Assembly: GCF_001638985.1 (NCBI RefSeq) | Contig: NW_017265141.1 | Location: forward strand, 1,726,684-1,790,683 | Reading direction: 5' to 3' | Origin: Phycomyces blakesleeanus NRRL 1555(-) | Taxonomy: Eukaryota; Mucoromycota; Mucoromycetes; Mucorales; Phycomycetaceae | Length of the DNA: 64,000 bases | Shown: positions 24,451-38,200 of the stretch, in pieces | Numbering within the stretch: position 1 is the first letter of the stretch | Layout of the letters: every line of letters starts with the position of its first letter | Translations under genes and position numbers: made by a program | Notes under the pieces: generated by a model | Database searches by the model: none | What the model was told of the DNA's origin: nothing | The model's input: the letters and a program-made list of their open reading frames with translations, nothing else

Positions 24451-26200
24451 ATGCCATCAAAGGGAGAAAAAAAAGGCCCAGTAGCCAGGAGGCAGACTCG
24501 TAAACAGACACAATCTGAAAATAATCTGCTTGATGCTTCTAAAGAGCCAACAGTTCATTCCACGTCAGAAGCTACTCGACCAAAAGATGACTCTCAAGCA
24601 TCATTAGACAAACGTAAACCCGCCGAGGCGAAATCTCGAAAGACTATCCATGGTTTGTTACCAATGTAATATTAGATGCATATCTTTTACACAACAAAAA
24701 AAACGCGCTATTTTCCAAAGAGAAAGCAAAGGGATCCAAGGACCCTTACCCGACCAGCAAAGAAAAACAACCGAGAGCGGCCAGGTCTTCCCGGGGAGCT
24801 GATATAGGTACTCGATCACCACCTACCAGTAAACCTTCTGAAACTTTCAAGACAACAAACAAGGCAGCAAACAAGGCAACAAACAAGCTTACAACCAAGA
24901 ATATTGACATTAGTTCCGAGGCTCCTCTTGAAAAAGAAATCAAGGAAAATCAGTATAAAGGCGTGCTTGGAAGAAACAAAGAATCTTTGAAAATACCTAA
25001 TGGAAAGGTTTCAAAACCTGAAGTATTAAAGGCAAGGGATGGAGAGAAACCACGTAGTGTTACAAAGACTACTTCATTGCCGAAACCTATGGCAAGAGCG
25101 TCAACAAGCCAACTGAATGATATCTTCTTCAACTCATCACGCGGACAAGTCAAAGTCTACCGCAAAAATAAATTAGCTGGGTCATTCTTGAAGTTACCTA
25201 GTGATGACACTCGTAGTGAAGAGCAAAAGAAGGCACATGCTGATAAAATCAAGGAACAAGAGATGAGTATGAGAAGAATTATGGACTTTAAAGAATCATT
25301 GGAGAAGTCTGAGGTAGAGACAGCATGTCCTGAGGGAGGTAAGTCTTGCAGCAAAACATATACATAAGTTTACTGTATTTTATTCGAATTTCTCTTACGA
25401 CTATCTGGTTTATTTCCATACAATAATAGCCAAGCAATGTCCGTACTGTGGTGACATACTCGAACCCCCCTTTACTCCAATTCTTGAAGATGCCTTTAAA
25501 GATATGGAAGACAAAAATAAGGCGTTTGAAGAAAGTCAATTAATGATGGACAGTTCTGCAAGAATAATGCACTATGGGAATCAAAAACGGGAAGTCTCTA
25601 ATATGGAGCAGTTCGAATTCTGTCAGATGCACAAGACAGAACTGAAGATTAAGCCAGAAGGTGTTAAGAGAGGATATCCTCTTGAGATCGACTTTGATGC
25701 TCTTCCAGAGCGTATCAAATCTCTCCAGGCAGAGCTCGAGCGTGTCATATCCCAAGATACGCCCAGTATTTACAGGGATGCGGCTCTCCAAGCGTATAAA
25801 GATCTTGGTCAAGTAAAGGCAAGAGGCACTATGGCTGTTATGGCTAGATTTGAATACACCTTGGTAAGTTAATTGATGGATAAAAAAATGATATCAAGTA
25901 ATTTTATTAATTTATATTTTGTAGCCTGGTTATTATGGGTCCAAGGGTGCAGCCATAATGCAGAAAGTCTTGGACACAATGTTTGTAAAGACAAACATCC
26001 TCACACATGAAACAGCAGCCCCTCAGTTACCTATGGAATATTTACAACAAGTGCTTGTGCCTGAGACGGCTTACAGACTTATTCGCGAAGATCTCGCCAA
26101 ACAAGGGCTAGAATCGCAAGATGCTAAGCAAGTTATGAAAGAAAGCAGCGAATTTGGCAGTGTTGTTCACCGAGATCCTGATGTGATGGAGCATTATTAA
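24451..26200 (+). CDS. RTC4: RTC4-like protein (restriction of telomere capping 4)
   Basis: Four exons: 24451-24652, 24721-25338, 25430-25863 and 25925-26200, giving 509 residues. The first ~270 residues are disordered, Lys/Ser/Thr-rich and repetitive (TNKAANKATNKLTTKN). The C-terminal ~235 residues form the RTC4-like domain: it opens with AKQCPYCGDILEPPF, continues with QFEFCQMHKTE and YPLEIDFDALPERIKSL, and ends with PGYYGSKGAAIMQKVL. The CPYC pair and a following C/H suggest a zinc site. Yeast Rtc4 was named from a screen for genes that modify a telomere-capping (cdc13-1) defect; its biochemical role is unknown, so function here should not be assumed. Splice junctions are clean (GTTTGT, GTAAGT and GTAAGT donors). 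It is divergent from NCBP1. Confidence 0.85.
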
Positions 26201-26451
26201 TAATTTATCATTGTACACCACCGAATTTGTTCAATTTCTCGTAAATATATATAAATATATATTCCATGGTATTAATCTATGAATAATGCAGTATTTACAA
26301 CTCTAATTGCCCTTATTTTGTTTTGGCCATTAAATATGTTATATAACTTTTCAAAAAAAGAAAAGTAAGGAAACGAAAAACGCGTATGGTACAGAATATT
26401 GATTTTCTTTGTTTGTTTTATTTTCGATAATACGTAAGCTACCAGCTATAG

Positions 26452-26958
26452 TTAATGGTGCTCAACGTTCTTGTGGTGCTCTATTAATTAAAAATTTAAA
26501 AATATTTTTACAAAGATTAGTATGATGAAACAAATATTATATAATAAAAACTTACTCAAGTGGAAGTGGTAGTCGATGGAGTAACCAATGACAAAGATAC
26601 CAAAGAGAGCATGGAACATGGGGGTCATGGAGGCATTGTCACCATCAATGTAACGAGCCTTGTAGTGTCCCCAGGGACCGGAAGGCTTGGCAGCCTGAGC
26701 AGCACCCTTGGGCAATTTCTATTTATTATGTTAATGGAGGTTTGTCATTTTGACATCTGTAGTATATTATATTATATTATATTATGTAATATTATAATAT
26801 TTACTTATTTATATTATTTATTTTACCTTGTAGAAATCAACCAACTGGGTAATCTGACCGTCCTTGGCAGATCCACTGACCTTAGTGGCAGCAGCCAAGT
26901 TGGGAGGAACGAGAGACTTGGTGGTGTAAGCACGACGGATGACAGATGCGGCGTTCAT
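26452..26958 (-). CDS. ATP17: Mitochondrial ATP synthase subunit f
   Basis: Three exons: 26958-26827, 26718-26556 and 26480-26452, giving 107 residues. It begins MNAASVIRRAYTTKSLVPPN, a plausible mitochondrial presequence, followed by LVDFYKKLPKGAAQAAKPSG, HYKARYIDGDNASMTPMFH, FGIFVIGYSIDYHFHLKHH and a short His-rich tail. The order FYK-LP-G, ARY-DGDNAS, a single membrane helix and YHFHL-HHK is that of yeast Atp17, a small subunit of the F0 stator/dimer region of the inner membrane ATP synthase. The last exon codes only nine residues and is supported by the family C-terminus. Introns are GT-AG. Confidence 0.93.
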
Positions 26959-27428
26959 GTTGGTTGAGTCTTGTTAAAGAAGTGCCTGGCAAAAAACAGT
27001 AGACCCAAAAAAAAATTATTTTTTTTTGTTACCGCCATCGTTTGTAGGGGAGCCCGGAGTTATATGTTTTCAAGCTGGCAGAGTGGAGTGGATTTGTTTG
27101 TCTTTACGCCGGTCACGCTTTTCTTTGGTGATGCGACTCCCAACTACAAACGGGCCTTTATTTTATTTTATTTTTCTTTTGTTCTTTCAATAAGGTTTTA
27201 TCAATATGGTTTTTATATCAAAATCACTTTTCCCCTCATATTGTTAATCTATGTGAATATGTGCATATACGCGCATGTGTGTGTATGTGAGTTTGTAGTA
27301 ATTATTATAGATTGCAAAGATATGTGCTTGTATTGTTATTCTTTAAATTGGAAAACATAAAAGTTACATATGCTAATTTCCTTTATTTGAGGTGTCCATA
27401 CTAAACCTAAAAAAATCGTATCCACTAT
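26959..27428. other. Intergenic between ATP17 and RPN5
   Basis: It contains the ATP17 leader/promoter and the 3' end of RPN5, both on the minus strand. Poly-A/T tracts and a TG-rich run lie near 27270-27300. No gene seen. Confidence 0.6.
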
Positions 27429-29554
27429 TTACATAACCTTGGCAATGCTATGCACCATTTCCTATAAAATCCAAATAAGTATTTTTAAACCACACACATT
27501 TTTGCTGTTATTTTTCTTGTAAAAAAAACAAGACCCCCTCACCTCCTTTGAAATCAAATGGCATGTCTTCTCAACCAAGTTAAGAAGCGAGTTGATGTCA
27601 CTTGACCAGTCATTCAATGTCTGGTTGGCATCTTTCTTGACTTGGAAGGATACAATTCCAGCCATACGATCAATTCTAGCATATATAGTCTTCGAAACTA
27701 CCAACTTTGACAGAGATTCTTCGGCATCCTTATTTTTTTTTGTACAATCCCATTAGATCCAATTACTGCGTTCACCCTTATTATTCCAAAAAACAATACC
27801 TTTTCGTTGAGATCCAACAATTGGCCCAGACGCTTAGTAGAGACACGGGTGTAATACTTTGCAATCACTCTGATGTTGTGTTCAATCACTCTGTGGTGAA
27901 GTTCTTTCCATCTTTTCTGACCATCTTCTGCAGACTTTTTGAAAACAGAAGTCTTTCCAAGCAATTCCCCATACTTGTCTTCGATCATGGGCCATCGCAT
28001 CAACTCGTCTGTAACGAACAGCTTGACAAGCTCACTAATCCAGCAAATTAAAATATTACGATATGTTGTTTAACTTTAATGGCTATATCCTCAATAACCG
28101 TACCTGTAAATTGGCAAATCAGCAGTCTTGGGGTCCTGGTATATGCGATGCAAAAGATCAGATTGCTCATTGTCATAAGGAGACAAAATGATAAAGAGGA
28201 TAGCTTGTTGAAGAGCCTAAAAAAGTGTGAATGGAATGCACCAAGTAACTCCGTGTTTTGGGATATTACCTCTTTCCACTTATTGTCGTCGAGTTTGATA
28301 GACTCGGAGTCATAGATTTGTTTGTAGAACTTGTGCACATTCAAGTGTTGACCCTCATGTAATGCATGTTGGATCATCAAATCATAATAACGAAGCTTAA
28401 GATCCTGTTTATGTGTATATTACTGTATCAATAAACAAGTCCCTTTCTCTCTCTATTGTTTAAACTAGTAACTTGCCTCATTCTCCTTTTCCAAGAAGAA
28501 CTTTGTGTTAATCTTCTTTGAGATAATTTGTGTTCGGACATAGTCATGCTTTGCTAAACACAAGCGCATCTGCTCCAAAATAAAGTCGACTTTCTCACGC
28601 TTATCCATGGATCCAAAGGTCTCCACCTATTCTCACTTATCAGTTTTCTCTTCATCTATCTACTATATTCACTACTCCTTGCCTTGTAGGCATAGTGTTC
28701 TTAATTATTACCTGGAGCTCCTGGAGGATATCCGCAGCTTCGGTTGTCTTACCCTCGTCCTCACGTATTTTTGACAGCATACGTGTGACGCGTGCCCGCT
28801 CAACTTCAACGTAGATCTTTAAGCAAATGATTGAGTTCAATAGACCATCAAAATATATTGATTCCCTATTACCTTTCCATCAGTAACAGTGCGGAGAGTA
28901 TCAATCAACTCGAGCTTGGCTTCTTTGTTGGGTGTAGTGTCAAGATAAGACATTGCTTCTTGTACCATCTTGGTGGTAGCCTAAGATTTAAAAAGCATTC
29001 AAATAAAAGTGATTACATGTAAGCATGAATTGCTAATAAATAGGAAAAAGAAGAAATCTCCTGATTGAATGGACAATCGTCAAATTCCGAAAGTTGATCT
29101 TACCGCCTTGAGCTGGCCATGTTTCTTGGAAAGCAAGATGATCTGCTCGTTCAATGCCTTCCAATCGCCGGCCTGGTGGCAAAGCTTGACGGCTTGAACG
29201 AGTAGACGGCCAGTTGATGCTTGATCTGCAGCCTAAGAAAATTATTTGCGTAAGTTCTTTTCCATCAATCCAGGAACAAGAATAGAAAGAGAAGGAAGGA
29301 GTATATAAAATAGAGGAGTTGGGGACACTTACATTGCGCGCTTGCTTCTCAAGCAAAAGAATCTTTTCGAGGGCCACACTAAGTTTTCCTTGCTAAAGAA
29401 ACAATATTTAAAACGAGTAAGTAGATCAGTCAGTATAATCAAAGAACGCGCGTCTTGGGTCCATTACCTTGACGAGGGCTTCAGTTTCAGGGATGAGTAC
29501 ATCAACCTGAGGACTATAGTCCTTTTCCATCTTTTCTAATTTTCCATCGGCCAT
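27429..29554 (-). CDS. RPN5: 26S proteasome lid subunit RPN5 (PSMD12)
   Basis: Eleven exons: 29554-29468, 29392-29333, 29232-29104, 28980-28873, 28816-28712, 28626-28477, 28404-28270, 28216-28104, 28034-27800, 27728-27543 and 27461-27429, giving 446 residues (human 456). It starts [20 protein letters not shown]. Conserved blocks include [92 protein letters not shown] and RMAGIVSFQ. The C-terminal ~150 residues are the PCI domain, through which lid subunits assemble. Ten introns were found. Nine are GT-AG, but the intron after ...FFLEKENE begins GCAAGT and is a GC-AG intron; the exact match of the joined protein to RPN5 supports it. The gene acts in the proteasome regulatory particle. Confidence 0.95.
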
Positions 29555-32263
29555 GTTTCGTTTATTGTATAGAGAGTTAAAGGACAAAGATATGTTCGAT
29601 TCTTTCCATGACGTGGGCTTCAGGGTCAGCTATTTTCACCTTTGCGGTGGAGTGACGTAGACTGAACTTCTCATGCCAAACCAGTTAATGCAACACCAAG
29701 ATTGTCTAATATAATATTCCTAACTCAAAAATTAAAAATGTGCTTTTTTTATGGTGCATAAGTACATATACAAGTGTATTTGCTACTTGCAAACGTAGAG
29801 AAGCGATTAATATCTTTGTTGCTGCTTAGAGCCTTCATGATGTATTAGAGAATGACTAAGTACCTTTAGTTAGGTGTTTTATCGTGTCTCGACATTTAAA
29901 GTCCGGGTTAAAGGGGTAAAAATGTACTCATACTGAGATACGTTTCAACACCATATGGATGCTGTCAGAAAACTAGCATTTCTTTCTTAAAGAAAAGATG
30001 CATATAAAATTGTTTTTCTTTACATATCTTTACCTTTGCTAAAATGGTCAAGCAACAAGTTAAAATTTATGCCCTAATTGGGATTTCCTTCTTCATTCTA
30101 TCTTTATATATATATTGTTAAATAAATTGTTGAAACTTTTGATTTCTAGATGGCCCTTATTCTCTAATCTATTTGTCGAGGACTCATTTTAGAAGTCTAA
30201 AGTTATAAAGAGTGCAAATTGATACCCAGTAAAGACAAGAATTCTAAATGTAATTTTAGTTTTTGTAATTAGGATGTATTGATGAAGGTGGATGAAGCTC
30301 ATTGTAAAAGTAAAGAATGAACATTTTTTTTACGCGAATTCTTATAGTAAGCAACTTAAGAAGTATATGTATGTTTAAATGTATAAAAAAAAGATCTGAT
30401 CCTGATGATGCTTAACTTTGGACTTATTGTTTCAATCATCTTTTTCGTCAAAACGTGTCAAATAGCCTTCGTTTTTTTCCTTATGTTACCTAATAAAACC
30501 TTCTTATTGGTTCATATCTCCACTTTCTTATATTTCTTCTTACCTTTATTGAATATTATATTTATGGTAGCATTGCGATTGACATGGTATTAGAGACAAC
30601 ATAGACTTATATATCCTTTTCTCATAAAGAGCTTTGTTTTCATTTCGAATAGCAATTTCAGGGTTCTTTTAAAAAAGCCCGGTAATATATAAATTAAGAA
30701 GATGTAAAATTGTACTTCACAATATATTGGTTTTTTTTAGACAAGCTTTGTCCATCAGACTCAAGACATTGTTTTAATTGACTTTTCTGCCCGAGTTTTT
30801 AAAATAAATATGAATGGTTCTTAGCATATCAGCTCTGATATGCCTAGCAGATTATAAAGACTACTCAAATTGCTGAGGTAACTCACAAAGATGCTTCTTT
30901 TTGCAAGAAGAAATGTATGGATATTATTACGAGTAACTTAAGGTATTTAACTGGCTTGATACTTGGTAATAATAAATGTATAGTATTCAAATGTATACAT
31001 GTATTAAAGAAAAGACTTTTAACACGAAGAAAGAAGGTGTATTGTTTTTATTGGTTTTATTTTCAGCTACGTTAATTACAGATTTGGGTTCGTAGGTTCC
31101 TGCAGGATGGCAAGCATACTTTTATGAGAAAAACATCTTTACTCCACTAGTTTCTGCTTCTTCAGCAGTAATGTCGATGGGAAGATTGTTTGAATTATGA
31201 ATAATATATCCGACGCCATAGACTTTATCTATCTCCGTCAAAGATCATTTATATTTAAAAGTGTTAACTATGATAGTTGTCTTCGAACCAAAAGACATCA
31301 ACTCCAGGAACTGAGGATCATTTCAGTGTCTCAGAAATTGTTTCGTTAAATTATGCGTTGTTGCTGACATGTTTGGTGAGAGTATGTATACGGTTAAAAG
31401 CGCATGTTTCAAGAAACAGTAAATCTATCTCATACAAAGAAAAAATATAAAAAAAAAAACAAGATATTAACAGCCGTTGAGTCGGCTAATTTTTTTATTG
31501 TCTAGCAGGAAATATAGTCTTTTCTTTTATGAAATCGATTAATTAGTTATTATGAGATGAGTATATAAGAAAAAAAAAGATATTTAATAGCAGACCACAT
31601 CTCACATCTTATGTGCCTAGTAATATAGAAGTGTGGTTACCCTTTAGATCGCTGGTTAATCACACAATTGGGTGTCATGAGTTATACTATATATTTGAAA
31701 TAAATATTAAGATTCAAGCTTTCTCTTTTTACAGACGCTTTAGTGATAGAAAAACATTATCCAACAATCAAATATTAAGTAATAGCATATTACTCTCAGA
31801 ATTTATTTATAATTGAGTATCAAGATAGATGATTATGCTACAATCTCTTTCTCATCTACCAATTTTTCTTTCAAGAAAATGTGTTAAAATCTGCCTGCAC
31901 TTAATTAAATAAAAGAGTACACAATATAAAGGAAATCAAGAGAGAAAAAAGTTCATCATTATCGAGCTAGATTGTGTATAAATCTCTACTTTCACTACAG
32001 AAATATATAGGTATGTATACACCTTTATCACTGACTAAATAAATGAGAGGGCGGTAGACCAAACATATTTCACAATCCGTCAATCAGCCACAACACTGTG
32101 ACGCAAAGCACTTGTTGCGCCTGTTGCAGCTCTTTCCTGTTAAAGTGGTAAAAAAAAAAGGCGACTCTGCTTAATTAATATTTCATTTAATTTACCTTTT
32201 TTTTATATTTATTTATCCTTCCTCTTTTCATCCCAACAGTGCACCGACACAAACAAATAAATC
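29555..32263. other. Intergenic, upstream of BRR2 and of RPN5
   Basis: A 2.7-kb AT-rich interval between divergently transcribed genes. Apart from the relic-like stretch at about 31085-31330, frames are short and AT-driven. The last 60 bases before BRR2 are T/C-rich and contain CCCAACAG at about 32233-32240, which could be the acceptor of a leader intron. Confidence 0.55.
31085..31330 (-). pseudogene. Possible broken coding fragment, family unknown
   Basis: On the minus strand, pieces read SVPGVDVFWFEDN, then KVYGVGYIIHNSNNLPIDI and TAEEAETSGVKMFFS. They are more protein-like than the AT-rich background but are separated by stops and frame changes. I cannot name the family. The alternative is chance in a slightly GC-richer stretch. 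Confidence 0.25.
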
Positions 32264-35200
32264 ATGGCAGAGAACATTGCCAAGGCTAATCAATACCAAT
32301 ACGCAGCAAATTCCAGTTTGGTGCTGCAAGCAGATCGCAAAGGTTTGCCACGTAGAGATCAGGAGCCGACAGGTGAACCAGAAACACTATGGGGACGTAT
32401 AGATCCAAAAGGATTCGGTGCACGCGTTGAAAGAGAGACACCAAAGGATATTGAAGAAAAGAAAAAGAAAGCCGCCGAGCGAGCTGAAGAATCCGCAGAG
32501 AAGAAACGGCGGAAGAAAGAAGAAAACGCCATCAGTAAAGCTTATGGATACTCTTCCGTATTATCGGCTACCGAGGATTGGGAGGGTCTTAACTACAAGC
32601 CACGCACAAAAGAAACACGCGAGGCTTATGAGCACATCTTGTCATTTGTTTATGAGCATCTCGGCGATCAAGCACGCGATGTCATTCGCAGTGCAGCAGA
32701 TGATGTTCTCGAAACTTTGAAAACAGACACCCTCAAGGATTTTGACAAAAAGCGTGAAATCGAATCAGTGATCGGTCCGATCCAATCAGAACGTTTTGCA
32801 CAGCTTGTCAACCTCTCAAAGAAAATCACAGACTACAGCGCAGAGGGAGATGCAATGGATGTCGATGAGAATGGTGAAAAACTCGGTGAAATTGATGATG
32901 AACTTGGTGTAGCAGTTGTATTTGACGATGAAGATGATGAGGAAGAAGAAGATGATCAATACGAAGTCAAGGAAGATGATGAAGAAGAAGAAGACACATC
33001 AATGGCTGCTACTCTTTCTTCAGGAAGAGAGATCGTGGAAGAGGAAGAGGAAGAAGAGGACGCAGAAGATGGTTTCAAGACTGTTTTACCCGGTGCTGAA
33101 AGTGGACGTAAAAAGAAGCGCGGAACAGCAAAACAGCTCACCGATCACGTCTCACCTCACGACATTGACGCTTTCTGGCTTCAGCGTCAAGTAGCCACAT
33201 ATTATACCGATCCATACACAGCCCAAGATAAAACTACAAAGGCCTTTGATATCCTTGGATCTGAAGAAATCAATATTCGTGATTGTGAAAACGAATTGAT
33301 GGGATTGTTTGATTATGATAAGTTTGATCTTGTTAGAATTCTCATCAAAAACCGTGATTTGATTTACTGGTGTACCCGACTTGCCAGACTTGATGGCCCT
33401 GAGAAGGCAGCCCTGGAAAGAGAGCTCGAAAACAAGGGCCTTTCATGGATCTTACGCGAATTGAGTGGTGACCGACAACGTCGCGGTGAAGCTCTTGTGA
33501 GAAAGGGTGTTGTTGAGAACGCAATGGAGATTGACGGAGAAGCAAAGGAGAGCCGCAGCAGAACCCAGGTCCCTACTACTACAACATTGACCCCAGGAAC
33601 TACTGTTGCTCCTCGCCAGATGCTCGATTTAGAAGCCCTCGCATTTGAACAAGGAGCACATTTGATGTCCAACAAGAAAGTGAAACTTCCCGATGGTTCT
33701 TTCAAGCGCTCCAAGAAGGGTTATGAAGAAATTCATGTACCTGCACCTAAGCCCCAATCTTTTGGTGCTGACGAAAAATTGGTACCAATCAAATCTATGC
33801 CAAGCTGGACTCATGATGCTTTTGCCGGTGCAGAGAATCTTAACCGTGTTCAGAGTCGCCTGTATCCCACTGCATTTGGCAGCGATGAAAATGTTCTTCT
33901 TTGTGCCCCAACTGGTGCCGGTAAAACCAACGTTGCCATGTTGACTATTCTACATGAGATTGGCAAAAACCGTGACCCCGAAACCGGCTTGATTGATTTG
34001 GACTCATTCAAGATTGTTTATATTGCCCCTATGAAGGCTCTGGTAGCAGAAATGGTTGGCAATTTCTCCAAACGTCTGAGACCCTATGGAGTACAGGTAG
34101 CTGAATTGACTGGTGATCGCCAACTTACAAAGCAGCAGATTGCCGAAACACAAATTATTGTTACCACACCCGAGAAGTGGGATGTAATTACTCGTAAAGC
34201 AACCGATCGCAGCTACACCACTCTTGTGAGACTTATTATTATTGATGAAATTCACTTGCTTCACGATGACCGTGGACCAGTACTTGAAAGTATCGTGTCG
34301 CGTACCATCCGTAATATGGAACAGACTCAAGAGCTTGTTCGCCTCGTTGGTCTGTCGGCAACCCTTCCCAATTATGCAGATGTTGCAGCATTCTTGCGTG
34401 TAGACGCCAAGAGTGGTCTCTTTTTCTTTGACAGCACATTCCGTCCTTGCCCGTTGAAGCAGCAGTTTATTGGTGTAACCGAAAAGAAGGCAATTAAGAG
34501 ATTCCAGGTCATGAACGAAGTCTGTTATGAAAAGGTTATTGAGCAAATTGAACAACGTGAAGAAAACCAGGTGCTTGTGTTTGTACATTCGCGTAAGGAG
34601 ACCGCAAAGACCGCAAAGACACTTCGTGACCTTGCGCTTGAAAAAGATACTATCGGTCGCTTCCTCAAACAAGATTCTGCAAGTCGTGAAATTCTTCAAT
34701 CTGAGGCTGCAACTGTCAAGGATGCCAATCTTCAGGATCTGTTACCCTATGGTTTTGCTATCCATCATGCTGGTATGACTCGCGCTGACCGTACTTTGGT
34801 TGAAGAACTCTTTGCCGATGGCCACATCAAGGTTCTTTGTTCCACTGCAACTCTTGCTTGGGGTGTCAACTTGCCAGCTCACGCTGTTATCATCAAGGGT
34901 ACACAGATATACTCACCTGAAAAGGGTCGCTGGGTCGAATTATCACCTCAGGATGTATTGCAGATGCTAGGTCGTGCAGGTCGTCCGCAGTTCGATACCT
35001 ACGGTGAAGGTATCATCATTACAGCACACGCAGAACTTCAGTACTATCTCTCACTTCTCAACACACAATTACCTATCGAGTCTCAGTTTATCTCTCGACT
35101 TGCTGACAACCTCAACGCAGAGATTGTTTTGGGCACTATTCGTAACCGAGATGAGGCTGTGCAATGGCTTGGATACACTTACCTCTACGTCCGTATGCTG

Positions 35201-38200
35201 AGAAACCCAAGTCTCTACAACGTATCCGCAGATGATCTCAGTGATGATCCTTACCTGGAACAAAAGCGGGTCGATTTGATCCATTCTGCTGCTGCTGTTC
35301 TCGATAAGTGTAACCTGATTAAATACGACAAGAAGTCTGGCCGTTTCCAGGTTACCGAGTTGGGTCGCATTGCTTCTCACTTTTATGTTACCCACCACTC
35401 TATGGCCACTTACAATCAGCACTTGAAGCCCATGATGAGCCACATTGAACTCTTTAGAGTCTTTGCTCTTTCTGACGAGTTTAAATACATTCCTGTGCGT
35501 GAGGAGGAGAAGCTCGAACTCTCGAAATTGCTCGAGCGTGTACCTATTCCTGTCAAGGAAAGTCTGGAAGAACCCACAGCAAAGATCAACGTCCTGTTGC
35601 AGTCCTACATTTCTCAGCTGAAATTAGATGGTTTCGCCTTGGTGTCTGATATGGTATATGTTACTCAGAGTGCAGGCCGTATTTTACGTGCCATTTTTGA
35701 GATCTGCTTGAAGCGCGGCTGGGCACAGCTTACCAAAAAAGCCCTTGATCTCTGTAAGATGGTTGAGAAGCGTTCTTGGTTGTCTATGTCACCTCTGCGC
35801 CAGTTCAAGGCTATGCCTTCCGATTTGATTAAGCGGTTGGAGCGAAAGGAGTTCCCCTGGGAGCGTTACTTTGATCTCAACCCCCAGGAGCTTGGTGAGC
35901 TTGTTGGTCAACCCAAGGCCGGACGTCAGCTCCATAAGTTTATCCATCAATTCCCTCGACTTGATATCCAAGCCCATGTCCAACCCGTCACCCGTTCTCT
36001 GCTCAAGATGGAATTGACCATCACTCCTGATTTCCAGTGGGATGAAAAGGTTCATGGTACTGCTGAAGCTTTCTGGATCCTAGTAGAGGATGTCGATGGC
36101 GAAACCATTCTTCATCACGATTACTTTATTCTCAAGCAGCGTTATGCAACAGAAGATCATTTGGTATCCTTCACTGTACCACTTTACGAGCCTCTGCCTC
36201 CCAATTACTTTGTTACTGTTGTGGCTGATCGCTGGTTGCATGCTGAGACCAAGCTCCCTGTCTCATTCAAGCATCTGATCCTTCCTGAGAAGTACGCGCC
36301 TCACACCGAACTTCACGATCTCCAGCCTTTACCAGTTTCTGCCCTTCGTAACCCAGCTTATGAAAATGTGTATTCTCGCTGGATTAAGCAATTTAACCCT
36401 ATCCAGACCCAAGCATTTAATGCACTTTATACCACTGATGACAACGCCTTTATTGGTGCTCCCACAGGTAGTGGCAAGACTGTTTGTGCAGAGTTTGCAA
36501 TCCTCCGTATGTGGAATCAGCAGAGTAAAGGACGCTGTGTGTATGTAGCTCCCTTCCAGGAGATTGTTGATCAGCGTGTTGTCGACTGGCAGGAGAAGTT
36601 TGGCAAATTGGATGGTGGAAAGGAAATTGTGGCTCTGACCGGCGAGACCAGTGCCGATCTCAAGTTGCTTGAACGTGGTGATATTATTGCATGCACACCC
36701 ACACAATGGGATATTGTGTCACGCCGTTGGAAACAGAGAAAGAATGTGCAGAATGTCAACTTATTTATTGCAGATGAGTTGCATTTGATTGGAGGAGACA
36801 TTGGTCCTACTTATGAGGTTATTGTGTCCCGTATGCGTTACATTGCTTCGCAGACCCAGAAGACTATCCGTATTGTTGCCTTGAGTACATCGTTGGCTAA
36901 CGCAAAGGACCTCGGAGAGTGGATCGGTGCTCCTTCCCAGGCTATCTTTAACTTCCATCCTTCTGTACGCCCTGTACCTCTTGAAATTCATATTCAAAGC
37001 TATAATATCCCTCACTTCGCCTCTTTGATGATGGCCATGGCCAAACCTACTTATTTGGCCATCACTACCCATTCTGCAGAAAAACCTGTGATTGTATTTG
37101 TACCTTCTCGCAAGCAGTGCCGACTGACAGCTGTGGATATCATCACTTACTGTATTGGGGATGACACACCCGATCGTTTCTTACACTGCAAAATTGAAGA
37201 AATCAAACCTTTCTTAGATCGTGTCCAAGATAAGAATTTGGCAGAAACTCTTGAGCATGGTATTGGTTTCTACCATGAGGCGCTTTCCAAACAAGATAAG
37301 TTGATTGTCGAACAGCTCTACACAAACAAAGCTATTCAGGTGGTTGTGGCCTCACGTGATACCTGCTGGGGATTGCCATTAAACTCTCACATGGTAATTG
37401 TGATGGGAACACAGTATTTCGAGGGCAAGGATCATCGTTATGCAGATTACCCTATTACCGATGTTTTGCAAATGATGGGTCGTGCATGCAGACCTCGTGA
37501 AGATGACACTGGAAAGTGTGTGTTGATGTGCCAGGCCAACAAGAAGGAGTTTTACAAGAAGTTCTTATACGAGGCTCTTCCTGTTGAATCTCACCTTGAT
37601 CAGTTTATTCATGACCATTTCAACGCCGAGATTGTGACCAAGACTATCGAAAATAAGCAGGATGCTGTGGATTACCTCACATGGACATTCTTGTACCGTC
37701 GTATGGCACACAATCCCAACTACTATGGGCTTCAGGGTACCAGCCATCGTCATTTGTCCGACCATCTTTCCGAGCTTGTTGAGAATACCTTGAACGAACT
37801 CCAGGAGACCAAGTGTATTACTGTTGAAGACGAAATGGATGTGAGCCCACTCAACCTGGGTATGATTGCGGCATATTACAACATTAACTACGGTACCATC
37901 GATATGTTCAGTGTCAGTTTGAAGAGTGCTACCAAGCTCAAGGGGTTGCTCGAGATTGTTTCTGCTGCTACAGAATTTGAGGGTATTCCTATTCGTCACC
38001 ACGAAGATGCTGTATTGAAACGTCTCTACGAACGTTTGCCTGTCAAGCTTACCAGCCCAGATTTCAATGCTCCTCGCTTCAAGACCAACATTCTGTTGCA
38101 AGCTCACTTTTCTCGTATGCAGCTACCTCCGGATCTCCAGTCAGACCAGGCCATGGTTCTCGGTCGTATTATTCCCCTATTGCAGGCCTGTGTGGATGTG

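Noticed and set aside
34004..34699. Long minus-strand frame under BRR2
   Set aside because: It is a mirror of the BRR2 codons; several such frames occur under the gene and none resembles a protein family.
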